A stretch of 64,000 nt of DNA from positions 106,831 to 170,830 of the forward strand of contig JAFGVA010000150.1 in NCBI GenBank assembly GCA_016938235.1, in the 5' to 3' direction. Source of the stretch: Bacteroidales bacterium (GTDB taxonomy: Bacteria; Bacteroidota; Bacteroidia; Bacteroidales; UBA10428). The notes under the pieces are model-generated. The model was given only the letters and a program-made list of their open reading frames with translations. It searched no databases and was not told the DNA's origin. The translations under genes and the position numbers were made by a program. Shown one piece after another: positions 8,580 to 17,465 of the stretch (positions are counted from its first letter, which is position 1; each line of letters starts with the position of its first letter).

Positions 8580-10034
8580 TTATTTCTCATCGGGTACGTC
8601 TTTTAGTATTTGCAATAAAAATTTCCAGTACATATCAACTGTACTAACCTGGAGTCGCTCATCGGGAGAATGCACACCACGCATGGTTGGCCCAATAGAA
8701 ATCATATCCAGGTAGGGGTATTTCTCAAGGAAAAGTCCGCATTCAAGTCCTGCATGTATTGCTTTTACTTTTGCATCTTTCCCGAATAGCTTTTTATAGG
8801 CATTGGTTGCAATTCCTAAAATTTCAGAGTTTGTATTTGGGGTCCATCCCGGGTAACTTTCGGTATGTTTCACTTTTGCACCGGCTAAGTTAAAGTTGCA
8901 CTTTATACGATCGGCTATATCTGTTTTTGCAGTTTCAACAGAACTCCGCTGACTGGTAACGATATGTGCTGTTTTCATGATAATTTTTATCGATGCCAGA
9001 TTGGTTGATGTTTCAACCAGACCCTCAACATCCTGACTCATGCTTATTACACCGTTAGGGCAGGAGTATACAGAATAAATTAGCTTTTTAAATACCGAAT
9101 TCTTCAGAATTTCCTTCGGAAGTTTAGTTTCTGTCACTTTCAATTTGAGTTCAGGCTCTGTAGTTGCAAATTCCGATTTAATAACCTGCTCATACTCTTT
9201 GACAGTTGATTTTAGTTTTTCAACCAGTTTGTTTTTCACAACAATGGTAGCCTCAGCTTCGCGTGGAATTGCATTTCTAAGATTGCCGCCCTGGAAATCA
9301 GATAAACCAATAGCATATTTCTTGCTTAAATTCAGAAGCAAGCGGAATAAAAGCAGATTTGAATTAGCATATCCCTTGTTAATATCGTCACCGGAGTGCC
9401 CGCCTTTAAGTCCTGATAGCTTAATATTAAAAGCTACCTGATTGTTAGCTGTTTTCTTATATTTTAAGGGTAAATCAATCAGTGTGTCAACTCCACCAGC
9501 ACAGCCAATAAATATTTCACCCTCGTCTTCAGAGTCAAGATTAATAAGTATTTTACTTTTTATCATGTTCTCTTTCAGCATGAATGCACCTGTTAAGCCG
9601 GTTTCTTCATCAATGGTAAACAGGCATTCTATTGGGCCGTGTTCAATAGATTTATCGGCAAGAAGTGCGAGCTGGGTTGCAACACCAATGCCATTGTCGG
9701 CTCCCAGGGTTGTTCCTTTGGCTTTAATCCAGTCGCCATCAATATATGCAGGAACAGGATCTTTCATGAAATCGTGCTTAACATCGGCATTTTTTTCACA
9801 AACCATATCGACATGACTCTGCAGAACAACACTTTTTCGGTTTTCATAGCCTTTGCAAGCTGCTTTTCTGATAACTATATTTCCTGCTTTATCTTTTTGG
9901 ATTTCAAGTTTTTGCTCCTTTGCGAAATCTTCAAGATAACTGATGATTTTTTCCTCTTTTTTTGACGGACGGGGAATCTTCAGAATTTCATCGAAATATT
10001 TAAAGACTAATTTTGGCTCAAGCTCAAAAATCAT
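8580..10034 (-). CDS. pepD: Aminoacyl-histidine dipeptidase / cytosol non-specific dipeptidase
   Basis: A 484-residue cytosolic M20/M28-type metallopeptidase that cleaves Xaa-His and other dipeptides. Metal and catalytic residues are visible: SHVDMV with His74 and Asp76, LGADNGIG with Asp113 bridging the two zincs, IDEETGLTGA with Glu143 (general base) and Glu144, DSEDEGE near 172-178, and late HAGLECGLF with the last His ligand. The lid domain carries GLKGGHSGDDI. Length matches bacterial PepD. It ends exactly at the end of the rubredoxin gene (convergent). No operon partner is evident. Confidence 0.95.
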   Translation of the reverse strand: MIFELEPKLVFKYFDEILKIPRPSKKEEKIISYLEDFAKEQKLEIQKDKAGNIVIRKAACKGYENRKSVVLQSHVDMVCEKNADVKHDFMKDPVPAYIDGDWIKAKGTTLGADNGIGVATQLALLADKSIEHGPIECLFTIDEETGLTGAFMLKENMIKSKILINLDSEDEGEIFIGCAGGVDTLIDLPLKYKKTANNQVAFNIKLSGLKGGHSGDDINKGYANSNLLLFRLLLNLSKKYAIGLSDFQGGNLRNAIPREAEATIVVKNKLVEKLKSTVKEYEQVIKSEFATTEPELKLKVTETKLPKEILKNSVFKKLIYSVYSCPNGVISMSQDVEGLVETSTNLASIKIIMKTAHIVTSQRSSVETAKTDIADRIKCNFNLAGAKVKHTESYPGWTPNTNSEILGIATNAYKKLFGKDAKVKAIHAGLECGLFLEKYPYLDMISIGPTMRGVHSPDERLQVSTVDMYWKFLLQILKDVPDEK

Positions 10035-10307
10035 TGTTTTTTTATTTATGATGGTTTAAAATACAATAACCCTTACACAGCATTTTATTTTTTAGACAAA
10101 CCCAGAGATAAATTCGACCAAAAAATTGATATCGTGGGGGTTTTTAGTTAATCAAAAATATATAAAATAAAAATCATTTCTACTAATAGTTTCTTTGTAA
10201 GAATTGGTTTGCATAAACTTTACTTTTTTTATTCTTTAAACAAATAAATACGGTTTAATTGTTATTTTCGCCTTGGCAGGATATTTTCGTAGTTAAGTAT
10301 AATATAT

Positions 10308-12095
10308 ATGTTTACTCTCGACGTTCTACTTGTTTTTATTGCATTAGGTTTTATTCTCTATTCGCTTTATTTCGAAGTGTTTGGACCATCCTTTACATTT
10401 CTGGTAGCAGTTTTGTTTTTGGGTATTTTTGGTATTCTGGAACCAAAAGAAATTCTTGAAGGGTTTGGTAATGAACAGGTTGCGATAATAATCATGTTAT
10501 TATTACTTGGCGATGTAATACGAAGAACCACCATTATTGAAGCTGCATTTGATCGTTTATTCAGGAATGCCAAGAGTTTTAGGGGATTCCAGGCTAGAAT
10601 GATGATAATCGTAGCTGCCTTTTCTTCTATTCTTAACAATACACCCTTGGTTGCTGTAATGATGCCATACGTTGATAACTGGTGTAAAAGAAACAATTAC
10701 AGTGTTTCAAAATTCTTAATTCCATTGTCGTTTGCTGCAATTCTGGGCGGTAGCGTAACATTGATTGGAACTTCAACAAACCTGATTGTTAACGGAATGG
10801 TTGTGGAACAAAAGCTCGATAATTTACCGGAACTTAATATGTTCGATTTTGTTTACGTTGGTATTCCAATGATGATTATAGGGATCTTATATATCTTGTT
10901 TATTGGTCACAGATTATTGCCCGGAAAAGACAGACCGGAACTGGTTCAATCAGAGGCTACACGTAATTACCTTGTACCGGCACGTATTCGGCATGGGTCA
11001 AGCCTGATTGGTAAAAAACTGAATGACACCGAACTTAGAAATATAAAAGGACTTGAGTTGGTTGAATATATTAAGAAGGGAAAGAATATTTTATCAGAAA
11101 CTGATGACATTATACTTGAAGAGGAAGATAATCTGGTTTTTTCGGGTGATGTTGAGAAATATGCTGATATGTTGAACTCCAGTTCTGGACTTGTTGTGCC
11201 TGAAGTTGGAATGTTGTCAAAATCAAAAAAATCTGAAATAAATGAGCTTATAGTTTCTCAAAATTCTTCCTTAATTGCGCGTAAACTCAAGAATATTAAT
11301 TTCAGAGCAAGTTACGATGCTGCGGCTCTGGCAATACACCGAAACGGTGAGCAATTGAAAACCAACATTCAAAATGAGGAACTCAGGGCAGGAGATGTTT
11401 TGCTTATCTATGCCGGTGAGGCCTTTGATAACCGAACAAGGAATTCGCATGACTTTTATTTCCTGACACGTTTTCGGGATTTTGTTAAGATAGATACCTG
11501 GAAAATTGTATTGATGTTAATAGCGGTTGTGGGATCAATTACCCTTTCTGCATTGCACATTAAAGGGGGCTTGTTTTTTGGATTAATGGTGGTTCTTATG
11601 ATGTCTTTGTTGTTCAGAATTACCAGCCCAAAAGAATTACCAAAAGGTATTGATTACGATTTAGGCTTGATAATTGTAATGTCGCTGGCCTTAGGTACTG
11701 CCATGATAAAAACCGGCACCGCTGAGCTTATTGCAGATGCATTACTTACAGTATTTCAACCCCTGGGAGCTGTTGGAGCTTTGTTCGGAGTATATTTTAT
11801 AACAACTGTTTTAGCTGCATATATAACAAATAAAGCATCGGTAGGTATAGTTTTTCCGATTGCAATTGTTATGGCTGAGAACCTGGATATTGCAAACCCG
11901 GCACCCTTTGTATTAACGGTTGCCTATGCATCTGCCGCTAACTTCATGACACCCATCGGCTACCAGACCAATTTAATGGTTTACGGACCCGGCAAGTACT
12001 CATTTAAAGACTTTTTTAGAATCGGATTTCCTCTTACTATACTTTATATGCTGGGTACAGTGTTGATTTTATCGTTCATTTTTAAATTATTTTAG
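10308..12095 (+). CDS. SLC13-type permease with two RCK_C domains (probable sulfate importer)
   Basis: A 595-residue inner-membrane transporter of the DASS/SLC13 family. Residues 1-200 and 400-595 hold the transmembrane helices; between them lie two soluble RCK_C (TrkA C-terminal) domains at about 222-295 and 308-385. Substrate-loop signatures are present in both halves: NNTPLVAVMMPY with GGSVTLIGTSTNLIVNG in the first and ITNKASVGIVFPIA with MTPIGYQTNLMVYGPG in the second. It lies 6 bases upstream of cysQ, a sulfur-assimilation gene, and this SLC13-cysQ order is familiar from Bacteroidota sulfate loci. Sulfate is therefore the likely substrate, by context. No cysDN genes follow here. Confidence 0.88.
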   Translation: MFTLDVLLVFIALGFILYSLYFEVFGPSFTFLVAVLFLGIFGILEPKEILEGFGNEQVAIIIMLLLLGDVIRRTTIIEAAFDRLFRNAKSFRGFQARMMIIVAAFSSILNNTPLVAVMMPYVDNWCKRNNYSVSKFLIPLSFAAILGGSVTLIGTSTNLIVNGMVVEQKLDNLPELNMFDFVYVGIPMMIIGILYILFIGHRLLPGKDRPELVQSEATRNYLVPARIRHGSSLIGKKLNDTELRNIKGLELVEYIKKGKNILSETDDIILEEEDNLVFSGDVEKYADMLNSSSGLVVPEVGMLSKSKKSEINELIVSQNSSLIARKLKNINFRASYDAAALAIHRNGEQLKTNIQNEELRAGDVLLIYAGEAFDNRTRNSHDFYFLTRFRDFVKIDTWKIVLMLIAVVGSITLSALHIKGGLFFGLMVVLMMSLLFRITSPKELPKGIDYDLGLIIVMSLALGTAMIKTGTAELIADALLTVFQPLGAVGALFGVYFITTVLAAYITNKASVGIVFPIAIVMAENLDIANPAPFVLTVAYASAANFMTPIGYQTNLMVYGPGKYSFKDFFRIGFPLTILYMLGTVLILSFIFKLF

Positions 12096-12101
12096 TTCAT
12101 A

Positions 12102-12917
12102 ATGAGGGAGTTATTAGATAAGGCAATTAGCGTTGCTATCAAAGCGGGTAAAGCTACCCTTGATTTCTACGGAAAAGAATTTACCGTTGAAGCTAAATCT
12201 GACAATTCACCCTTAACCCAGGCCGATAAAGCATCGCACCAGATAATTGAGAAGGCTTTGGCCGGATTAGGAATTCCTTTTTTGAGCGAAGAGTCAATAC
12301 AACCTGTTTATGAAGAGAGAAAAAACTGGAAGAAATTCTGGTTGGTAGATCCCCTGGACGGAACAAAAGAGTTTATTAAAAAAAGCGGAGAATTTACCGT
12401 TAATATTGCTGTAATTGAAGATGGAAAACCGGTATTAGGAGTGGTTTATGCCCCGGTTCCGGATATATTGTTTTTTGGAATAGTTGGTGAAGGAGCTTTC
12501 AAACTAGAAAATGCAGGAGTTAATTTTTTAAACATCGACAGTTCTCCTATGTTACCGATGCCAACTGTAAAAAAAACTAATGAAACAATTGTTGTTGCAA
12601 GCAAATCGCATAATAACCAGGAAACACAGCACTTTATTGCAAAACTTGAAAAACAAAAAGGACCACTTACAATTCAGAGTTACGGAAGTTCTCTTAAACT
12701 GTGTATGGTGGCCGATGGTGAGGCCCATGTTTATCCAAGATTGGGACCAACAATGGAGTGGGATACTGCAGCCAGTCACGCAATTGTTGAAGCTGCCGGT
12801 TTTTCAATTGTTCAATACCCGTCATTTAAACCTGTGGTGTATAACAAAGAGAACCTGCTAAATCCATTTTTTCTTGTTTTCGACAAGAATTACAGAGAAA
12901 TAGTAGAAAATCTTTAA
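12102..12917 (+). CDS. cysQ: 3'(2'),5'-bisphosphate nucleotidase CysQ
   Basis: A 271-residue Mg-dependent phosphatase of the inositol-monophosphatase superfamily that removes the 3' phosphate from PAP/PAPS, recycling the by-product of sulfate assimilation. The metal-binding residues are in place: FLSEES with Glu64, the signature DPLDGTKEF with Asp83, Asp86 and Thr88, and EWDTAASHAI with Asp221. The neighbouring SLC13 permease stops 6 bases upstream, so the two form an operon of sulfate import and PAP removal. Start ATG 12102 gives the full family N-terminus. Confidence 0.95.
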   Translation: MRELLDKAISVAIKAGKATLDFYGKEFTVEAKSDNSPLTQADKASHQIIEKALAGLGIPFLSEESIQPVYEERKNWKKFWLVDPLDGTKEFIKKSGEFTVNIAVIEDGKPVLGVVYAPVPDILFFGIVGEGAFKLENAGVNFLNIDSSPMLPMPTVKKTNETIVVASKSHNNQETQHFIAKLEKQKGPLTIQSYGSSLKLCMVADGEAHVYPRLGPTMEWDTAASHAIVEAAGFSIVQYPSFKPVVYNKENLLNPFFLVFDKNYREIVENL

Positions 12918-12992
12918 AAACCATTGATTTTTATAATTGAAGTTCATTCTCCATTCTAAATTTAAAATTCTAAATTCTTTCAATAGTTTTAC

Positions 12993-13000
12993 TATTTTTG
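12993..13000 (+). promoter_or_regulatory. -7 promoter element before the M48 protease
   Basis: TATTTTTG, a perfect TAnnTTTG box, 18 bases before ATG 13019. It supports that ATG over the in-frame TTG at 12998, which would lie inside the promoter. Confidence 0.5.
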
Positions 13001-13018
13001 CCTTTCAATATTTTTCAA

Positions 13019-14320
13019 ATGATTCTACAAGTAATTCCTGGCCTTATTCCTATGTTTTTTCGAAGGATTTTAGAGCATCATGAATCCTGCTATTACAATG
13101 CCCCGTTTTTACTTATTGTTAGTATCATAATATTCAACTTTGTGTTGGAGAGATGGCTCGATTTTCTGAACTCAAAAGACTGGAGCAATAAACTACCTGA
13201 TGAATTAAAGGATGTTTATGATGCTGATCAATATAAACGCTCCCAGGACTATAAAAGGGTTAATGACAGTTTTGGATTAATTACCAGTTCCTTTTCTTTC
13301 CTGGTAATCATGTTTATGCTTTTTTACCATGTATTTGGTTTTATGGATTCCTTTGCAAGAACCATTACCAGCAATCCAATGCTTGTGGCTCTCATTTTCT
13401 TTGGAATATTAATGTTGGCATCCGATATTATTAACACTCCCTTTGCTTTGTACGATACTTTTATAATTGAAGAACAGTTTGGGTTTAACAAAACAACATT
13501 AAAAACCTATTTCTTTGATAAAGTTAAAGGTTGGGTTTTAACAGGATTAATAGGTGGAGGTGTAATTGTTTTAATTATATGGTTATATAGCATCTCTGAG
13601 CATTATTTCTGGGTTTGGGCATGGGCTGCCATCTCATTATTCATGATTTTTATTTCAGTTTTTTACTCAACCCTTATTGTACCATTATTTAATAAGCAAA
13701 CCCCACTTGAAGAAGGAGATTTGAGGAATGCCATAAGTGACTTCTGTAAAAGTGTTGGTTTTCAGCTTACCAATGTTTTTGTAATAGACGGATCAAAGCG
13801 TTCAACAAAAGCGAATGCATACTTTACCGGTCTTGGAAAGAGAAAGAGAATAGTATTGTACGATACTTTAATAAATGATCTTACTACAAAAGAAATTGTT
13901 GCTGTGTTAGCGCACGAAATAGGGCATTATAAAAAGAAACATACCATTTCCGGAATGATCATCGGAATTCTTCAAACAGGCCTTACTTTGTATATTTTCT
14001 CTTTATTTACAGTAAATCCACTGTTATCGTATGCACTTGGGGCTAAAGTTAAGGGGGTACACATGGCTCTAATGGCATTTGGAGTTATTTACAGTCCATT
14101 GTCAACTATTATAGGCTTAGGCATGAATTTCCTATCGCGTAAAAATGAATATGAAGCAGATAACTACGCGAAAGAACACAATCTTTCAGATGAGCTGATA
14201 AGTGGACTGAAAAAATTATCATCGAATAATCTGAACAATCTTACACCACATAAGGCATATGTTTTTTTTCATTTTTCACACCCAACACTTCTACAACGAA
14301 TCAGGGCTTTAGGAAAATAG
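13019..14320 (+). CDS. M48 family zinc metallopeptidase (Ste24/CAAX protease 1-like)
   Basis: A 433-residue membrane protease. The N-terminal half has several transmembrane helices (around 28-48, 93-115, 120-140, 173-195, 203-225) matching the M48 N-terminal domain. The zinc site is AHEIGHYKKKH with His299, Glu300 and His303; the third ligand is in NEYEADNYA near residue 380. The C-terminus ends FFHFSHPTLLQRIRALGK, typical of Ste24-like proteins (SHPxxxxRI). Bacterial members probably act in membrane protein quality control, since bacteria lack CAAX prenylation. It is followed 22 bases later by cinA on the same strand. Confidence 0.92.
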   Translation: MILQVIPGLIPMFFRRILEHHESCYYNAPFLLIVSIIIFNFVLERWLDFLNSKDWSNKLPDELKDVYDADQYKRSQDYKRVNDSFGLITSSFSFLVIMFMLFYHVFGFMDSFARTITSNPMLVALIFFGILMLASDIINTPFALYDTFIIEEQFGFNKTTLKTYFFDKVKGWVLTGLIGGGVIVLIIWLYSISEHYFWVWAWAAISLFMIFISVFYSTLIVPLFNKQTPLEEGDLRNAISDFCKSVGFQLTNVFVIDGSKRSTKANAYFTGLGKRKRIVLYDTLINDLTTKEIVAVLAHEIGHYKKKHTISGMIIGILQTGLTLYIFSLFTVNPLLSYALGAKVKGVHMALMAFGVIYSPLSTIIGLGMNFLSRKNEYEADNYAKEHNLSDELISGLKKLSSNNLNNLTPHKAYVFFHFSHPTLLQRIRALGK

Positions 14321-14342
14321 CCTTAACTCAAAACACTTCAAT

Positions 14343-15611
14343 ATGCAGGCTATTATTATTACAATAGGCGATGAGATATTAATAGGTCAGGTTGTTGATA
14401 CCAATTCAGCCTTTATTGGTTCCGAATTGAATAAAATTGGAATACAGGTTAAACAGATTATCTCAATTTCAGATAATGCTTATGCCATTCAAACGGCAAT
14501 AGCTGAAAGTCTTGGCAAAGCAGATTTGGTAATATTAACAGGTGGATTGGGGCCAACAAATGACGATATAACCAAACATACAATTGCCGAATTTTTTGGT
14601 GTTAAGCTGGTAAGAAATCAGAAGGTTCTTGAGCATATACAGAAGCTTTTGAAATACAGAGGTGTAAATTTCACAAATCTCAACATGAACCAGGCAGATG
14701 TACCCGAAAATTGCCAGATTCTTAATAATTTAAATGGTACAGCTCCGGGAATGCTTTTCAAAACAAGCAACAATAAGGTTCTGGTATCTTTGCCAGGAGT
14801 GCCATTCGAAATGAAGCCGCTTATAACCGATGAGCTGATACCCTGGCTAATGAAAAGCCATAAACTACCGCTAAGAAAGCATAAAACTTTTCTCACAACA
14901 GGTGTTCCGGAGTCTTCCATGGCAAACCGGCTGGTTGAATTTGAAAAGGATCTTCCTGAATCTATGAGCCTGGCTTACCTGCCATCGCCCGGAATTCTTA
15001 GACTCAGATTAAGTATTTCGGGTGAATCGGAGCCGGAACTGGCAAAGATTTTTGAGTACCATGCCAGAAAACTTGAAACCTATTTAAAAAAAGACCTGTT
15101 TGGATACGATTCTCAGACACTCGAAGAATTAACAGGAGAAATGTTAAGGAGAAATAAATACACCCTTAGTACTGCAGAAAGTTGTACAGGAGGGAATATT
15201 GCTCATTTATTAACTTCAGTTTCCGGGGCTTCAGATTATTTTATGGGTAGTGTTGTAGCGTATTCAAATAAAATAAAAGAAAATATTCTTGGAGTCTCGA
15301 AAAAAGATTTGGAAGAATTTGGGGCAGTGAGCAAACAGGTTGTTATACAAATGGCCAATGGTATTAGAGAAAAATTCAATACAGATTTTGCTTTAGCAAC
15401 CAGCGGTATTGCTGGTCCAACAGGAGGTTCAGATGATAAACCCGTAGGAACTGTTTGGATAGCTTTAGCATCACACTTAAAGACAATTGCCATTAAATTT
15501 CAGTTTGGAGAACACAGACAAAGAACAATAACCAGAAGTAGCTATGCTGCCTTGAATATGCTGAGATTGCAAATAAATAAAATTGTTGAAAAAACTGTTG
15601 AAAAAGTTTGA
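14343..15611 (+). CDS. cinA: CinA family protein (nicotinamide-nucleotide amidohydrolase / competence-damage protein)
   Basis: A 422-residue two-domain CinA. Residues 1-170 form the molybdopterin-binding-like (MoCF) domain with GDEILIGQVVDTNS and TGGLGPTNDD, associated with ADP-ribose pyrophosphatase activity. A linker follows, then the C-terminal CinA deamidase domain (about 250-415) with STAESCTGG, YFMGSVVAYSN and SGIAGPTGG, which hydrolyses nicotinamide mononucleotide in the pyridine-nucleotide salvage cycle. It sits 22 bases after the M48 gene; the rpmB promoter begins at its stop codon. Confidence 0.95.
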   Translation: MQAIIITIGDEILIGQVVDTNSAFIGSELNKIGIQVKQIISISDNAYAIQTAIAESLGKADLVILTGGLGPTNDDITKHTIAEFFGVKLVRNQKVLEHIQKLLKYRGVNFTNLNMNQADVPENCQILNNLNGTAPGMLFKTSNNKVLVSLPGVPFEMKPLITDELIPWLMKSHKLPLRKHKTFLTTGVPESSMANRLVEFEKDLPESMSLAYLPSPGILRLRLSISGESEPELAKIFEYHARKLETYLKKDLFGYDSQTLEELTGEMLRRNKYTLSTAESCTGGNIAHLLTSVSGASDYFMGSVVAYSNKIKENILGVSKKDLEEFGAVSKQVVIQMANGIREKFNTDFALATSGIAGPTGGSDDKPVGTVWIALASHLKTIAIKFQFGEHRQRTITRSSYAALNMLRLQINKIVEKTVEKV

Positions 15612-15638
15612 TTTTTTAAAATGATTTAGGTTACTTTG
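15607..15638 (+). promoter_or_regulatory. Promoter of the rpmB-rpmG-DUF4295 operon
   Basis: TTTG at 15607-15610, a 20-base spacer and TTACTTTG at 15631-15638 (one mismatch to TAnnTTTG). The implied start near 15645 leaves about 32 bases before ATG 15677. It overlaps the last codons of cinA. Confidence 0.55.
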
Positions 15639-15676
15639 CGGTTCGTTTTTTGAGCACTATTAAAATAATTAGGAAA

Positions 15677-15919
15677 ATGTCACGAATTTGTCAGATTACT
15701 GGTAAAAAAATAATGGTAGGTAATAATGTGTCTCACTCAAAGCGCAGAACAAAAAGAGTATTTGCTCCAAACCTTTTCGATAAAAAAATATATTTACCCG
15801 AAGAGGATCGATATGTTCAGCTGCGAGTTTCGGCACACGGATTGCGTATCATTACTAAAAAAGGGTTGAATAATGCCCTAAAAGATGCAAAAGCAAAAGG
15901 ATATATTAACAACTATTAA
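15677..15919 (+). CDS. rpmB: 50S ribosomal protein L28
   Basis: An 80-residue large-subunit ribosomal protein. It begins [11 protein letters not shown] and continues [20 protein letters not shown], the L28 hallmark. ATG 15677 is chosen because L28 always starts at this point and TTAGGA lies just upstream; the frame is open further back to a TTG at 15650. First gene of a tight ribosomal operon with rpmG (17 bases on) and the DUF4295 gene. Confidence 0.97.
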   Translation: MSRICQITGKKIMVGNNVSHSKRRTKRVFAPNLFDKKIYLPEEDRYVQLRVSAHGLRIITKKGLNNALKDAKAKGYINNY

Positions 15920-15936
15920 AATAAACTGTTCTACAG

Positions 15937-16119
15937 ATGGCAAAGAAAGGAAATAGAGTACAGGTAATTCTCGAATGCACTGAACACAAAGATTCAGGCA
16001 TGCCTGGCACTTCGAGGTACATAACCACCAAGAACAGGAAAAATACTCCTGACAGGTTGGAAATTAAAAAGTACAATCCAATTTTGAAAAAAGTTACTGT
16101 TCACCGCGAAATAAAATAA
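15937..16119 (+). CDS. rpmG: 50S ribosomal protein L33
   Basis: A 60-residue L33. It begins [18 protein letters not shown] and contains [21 protein letters not shown], which is diagnostic. It has a single Cys, so it is not the zinc-ribbon form with four cysteines; this suggests no zinc-dependent duplicate is needed for this copy. It lies in an operon with rpmB upstream and DUF4295 7 bases downstream. Confidence 0.97.
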   Translation: MAKKGNRVQVILECTEHKDSGMPGTSRYITTKNRKNTPDRLEIKKYNPILKKVTVHREIK

Positions 16120-16126
16120 TTAAGAT

Positions 16127-16279
16127 ATGGCTAAGAAGGTAGTTGCTTCATTGCAGAAAAAAGAAGGTAGAGTTTTTACCAAATGTATTAAAATGGTAAA
16201 ATCAGAAAAATCCGGTGCATATGCCTTTGAAGAAGGTGTTATTCACAACGATAATCTAAGTAAATTTTTCGCTGATTAA
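16127..16279 (+). CDS. DUF4295 small basic protein, ribosome-linked
   Basis: A 50-residue protein starting MAKKVVASLQKKEG and ending DNLSKFFAD. I recognise the DUF4295 family, which in Bacteroidota is kept directly after rpmB and rpmG. It is Lys-rich in its first half (KCIKMVKSEKSGAYAF) and acidic at the end. No enzymatic motif is visible. Its position suggests a lineage-specific ribosomal or ribosome-associated protein; that is inference. A terminator follows at 16310. Confidence 0.9.
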   Translation: MAKKVVASLQKKEGRVFTKCIKMVKSEKSGAYAFEEGVIHNDNLSKFFAD

Positions 16280-16309
16280 ATTAGGAATAATTTTTATGTT
16301 CTATATTTA

Positions 16310-16341
16310 AGCTTTCTTTGTAAAAAGAAGGCTTTTTTTTT
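16310..16341 (+). terminator. Rho-independent terminator of the rpmB operon
   Basis: The stem AGCTTTCTTT (16310-16319) pairs with AAAGAAGGCT (16324-16333) with one G-U, a 4-base loop and a run of eight or more T. It separates the ribosomal operon from ftsY. Confidence 0.85.
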
Positions 16342-16453
16342 ATAACAGCCCAAATAAGTTTGTCTTATTTTGTGGTATTTTAATCAGAAAACTAGCTTCA
16401 GGTAGTTTTTTAAATACCATACCTGCACTGACATTTAATTTAAAATCCGGGAA

Positions 16454-17410
16454 ATGGCAAAATTCTCATTATTCAACCGTGAAAAGAAGGAGAGTCTTGG
16501 TAAAGGACTTGAAATGACAAAAGAAAGTGTCTTTAAAAAACTATCAAGGGCAGTAGTTGGTAAATCGAGGGTTGACGATGAAGTTCTTGATAAGCTTGAG
16601 GAGGTTCTTGTAACTTCCGATGTGGGAGTAGATACCACCTTAAGAATTATTGAAAGAATTGAAGACAGGGTTGCACGGGATAAGTACCTGAATGCTTCCG
16701 AACTAAATATTATTCTGAAAGAAGAAATTGCTGAACTTTTAGCCGAAAATAATACAGGTGATGTGGGTGGTTTCAATGAAGACTTTAGCCAGAAGCCTCA
16801 TGTAATTATGGTTGTTGGTGTAAATGGAGTAGGCAAGACAACTACAATTGGCAAAATGGCCTACCAGTATAAAAAAGCCGGTAAATCTGTTGTTTTAGGA
16901 GCGGCAGATACCTTCAGAGCTGCAGCAATAGACCAGTTAGATGTTTGGGCTAAGCGGGTTGATGTTCCAATAATTAAACAACAAATGGGCTCAGACCCGG
17001 CAAGTGTTGCTTTCGATACTTTATCCTCAGCAAAATCAAATAATGCCGATATTGTAATTATTGACACGGCAGGAAGGTTACACAACAAAACCAACCTCAT
17101 GAATGAGCTTTCAAAAATTAAACGGGTTATGGATAAAATTGTTACCGGGGCTCCGCATGAGGTTTTACTGATACTAGATGGATCTACTGGACAAAATGCT
17201 TTTGAACAGGCCAAGCAGTTTACAGCTGCTACCCAGGTATCTGCTATGGCAATTACTAAACTCGATGGAACGGCTAAAGGTGGGGTCGTAATTGGTATTT
17301 CAGATCAATTTAAAATACCGGTAAAATACATTGGAATAGGCGAGAAGATGGAAGATCTCCAGGTTTTTAACCGGGAGGAATTTGTAGATTCGATATTTTC
17401 TTCGAAATAA
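16454..17410 (+). CDS. ftsY: Signal recognition particle receptor FtsY
   Basis: A 318-residue SRP-family GTPase that docks ribosome-nascent chain complexes at the membrane. The N-terminal four-helix N domain (about 15-100) is followed by the G domain: G1 GVNGVGKTTTIGKMA near 121-135, DTFRAAAIDQL, G3 DTAGR, G4 TKLDGTAKGG, and the closing IGIGEKMEDLQVFNREEFV. It lacks the long acidic A domain of E. coli FtsY; only a short basic start (MAKFSLFNREKK) precedes the N domain, which is common in this phylum. It is followed by rimO 55 bases later. Confidence 0.97.
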   Translation: MAKFSLFNREKKESLGKGLEMTKESVFKKLSRAVVGKSRVDDEVLDKLEEVLVTSDVGVDTTLRIIERIEDRVARDKYLNASELNIILKEEIAELLAENNTGDVGGFNEDFSQKPHVIMVVGVNGVGKTTTIGKMAYQYKKAGKSVVLGAADTFRAAAIDQLDVWAKRVDVPIIKQQMGSDPASVAFDTLSSAKSNNADIVIIDTAGRLHNKTNLMNELSKIKRVMDKIVTGAPHEVLLILDGSTGQNAFEQAKQFTAATQVSAMAITKLDGTAKGGVVIGISDQFKIPVKYIGIGEKMEDLQVFNREEFVDSIFSSK

Positions 17411-17465
17411 AAGAACAAGTGTATTGCTGTTTTGTGAATAAGAGCAAGGGTGAAATAATTAAGGT

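Noticed and set aside
12998..13018. TTG start for the M48 protease
   Set aside because: The TTG overlaps the TAnnTTTG promoter element, and the ATG at 13019 gives a normal N-terminus.
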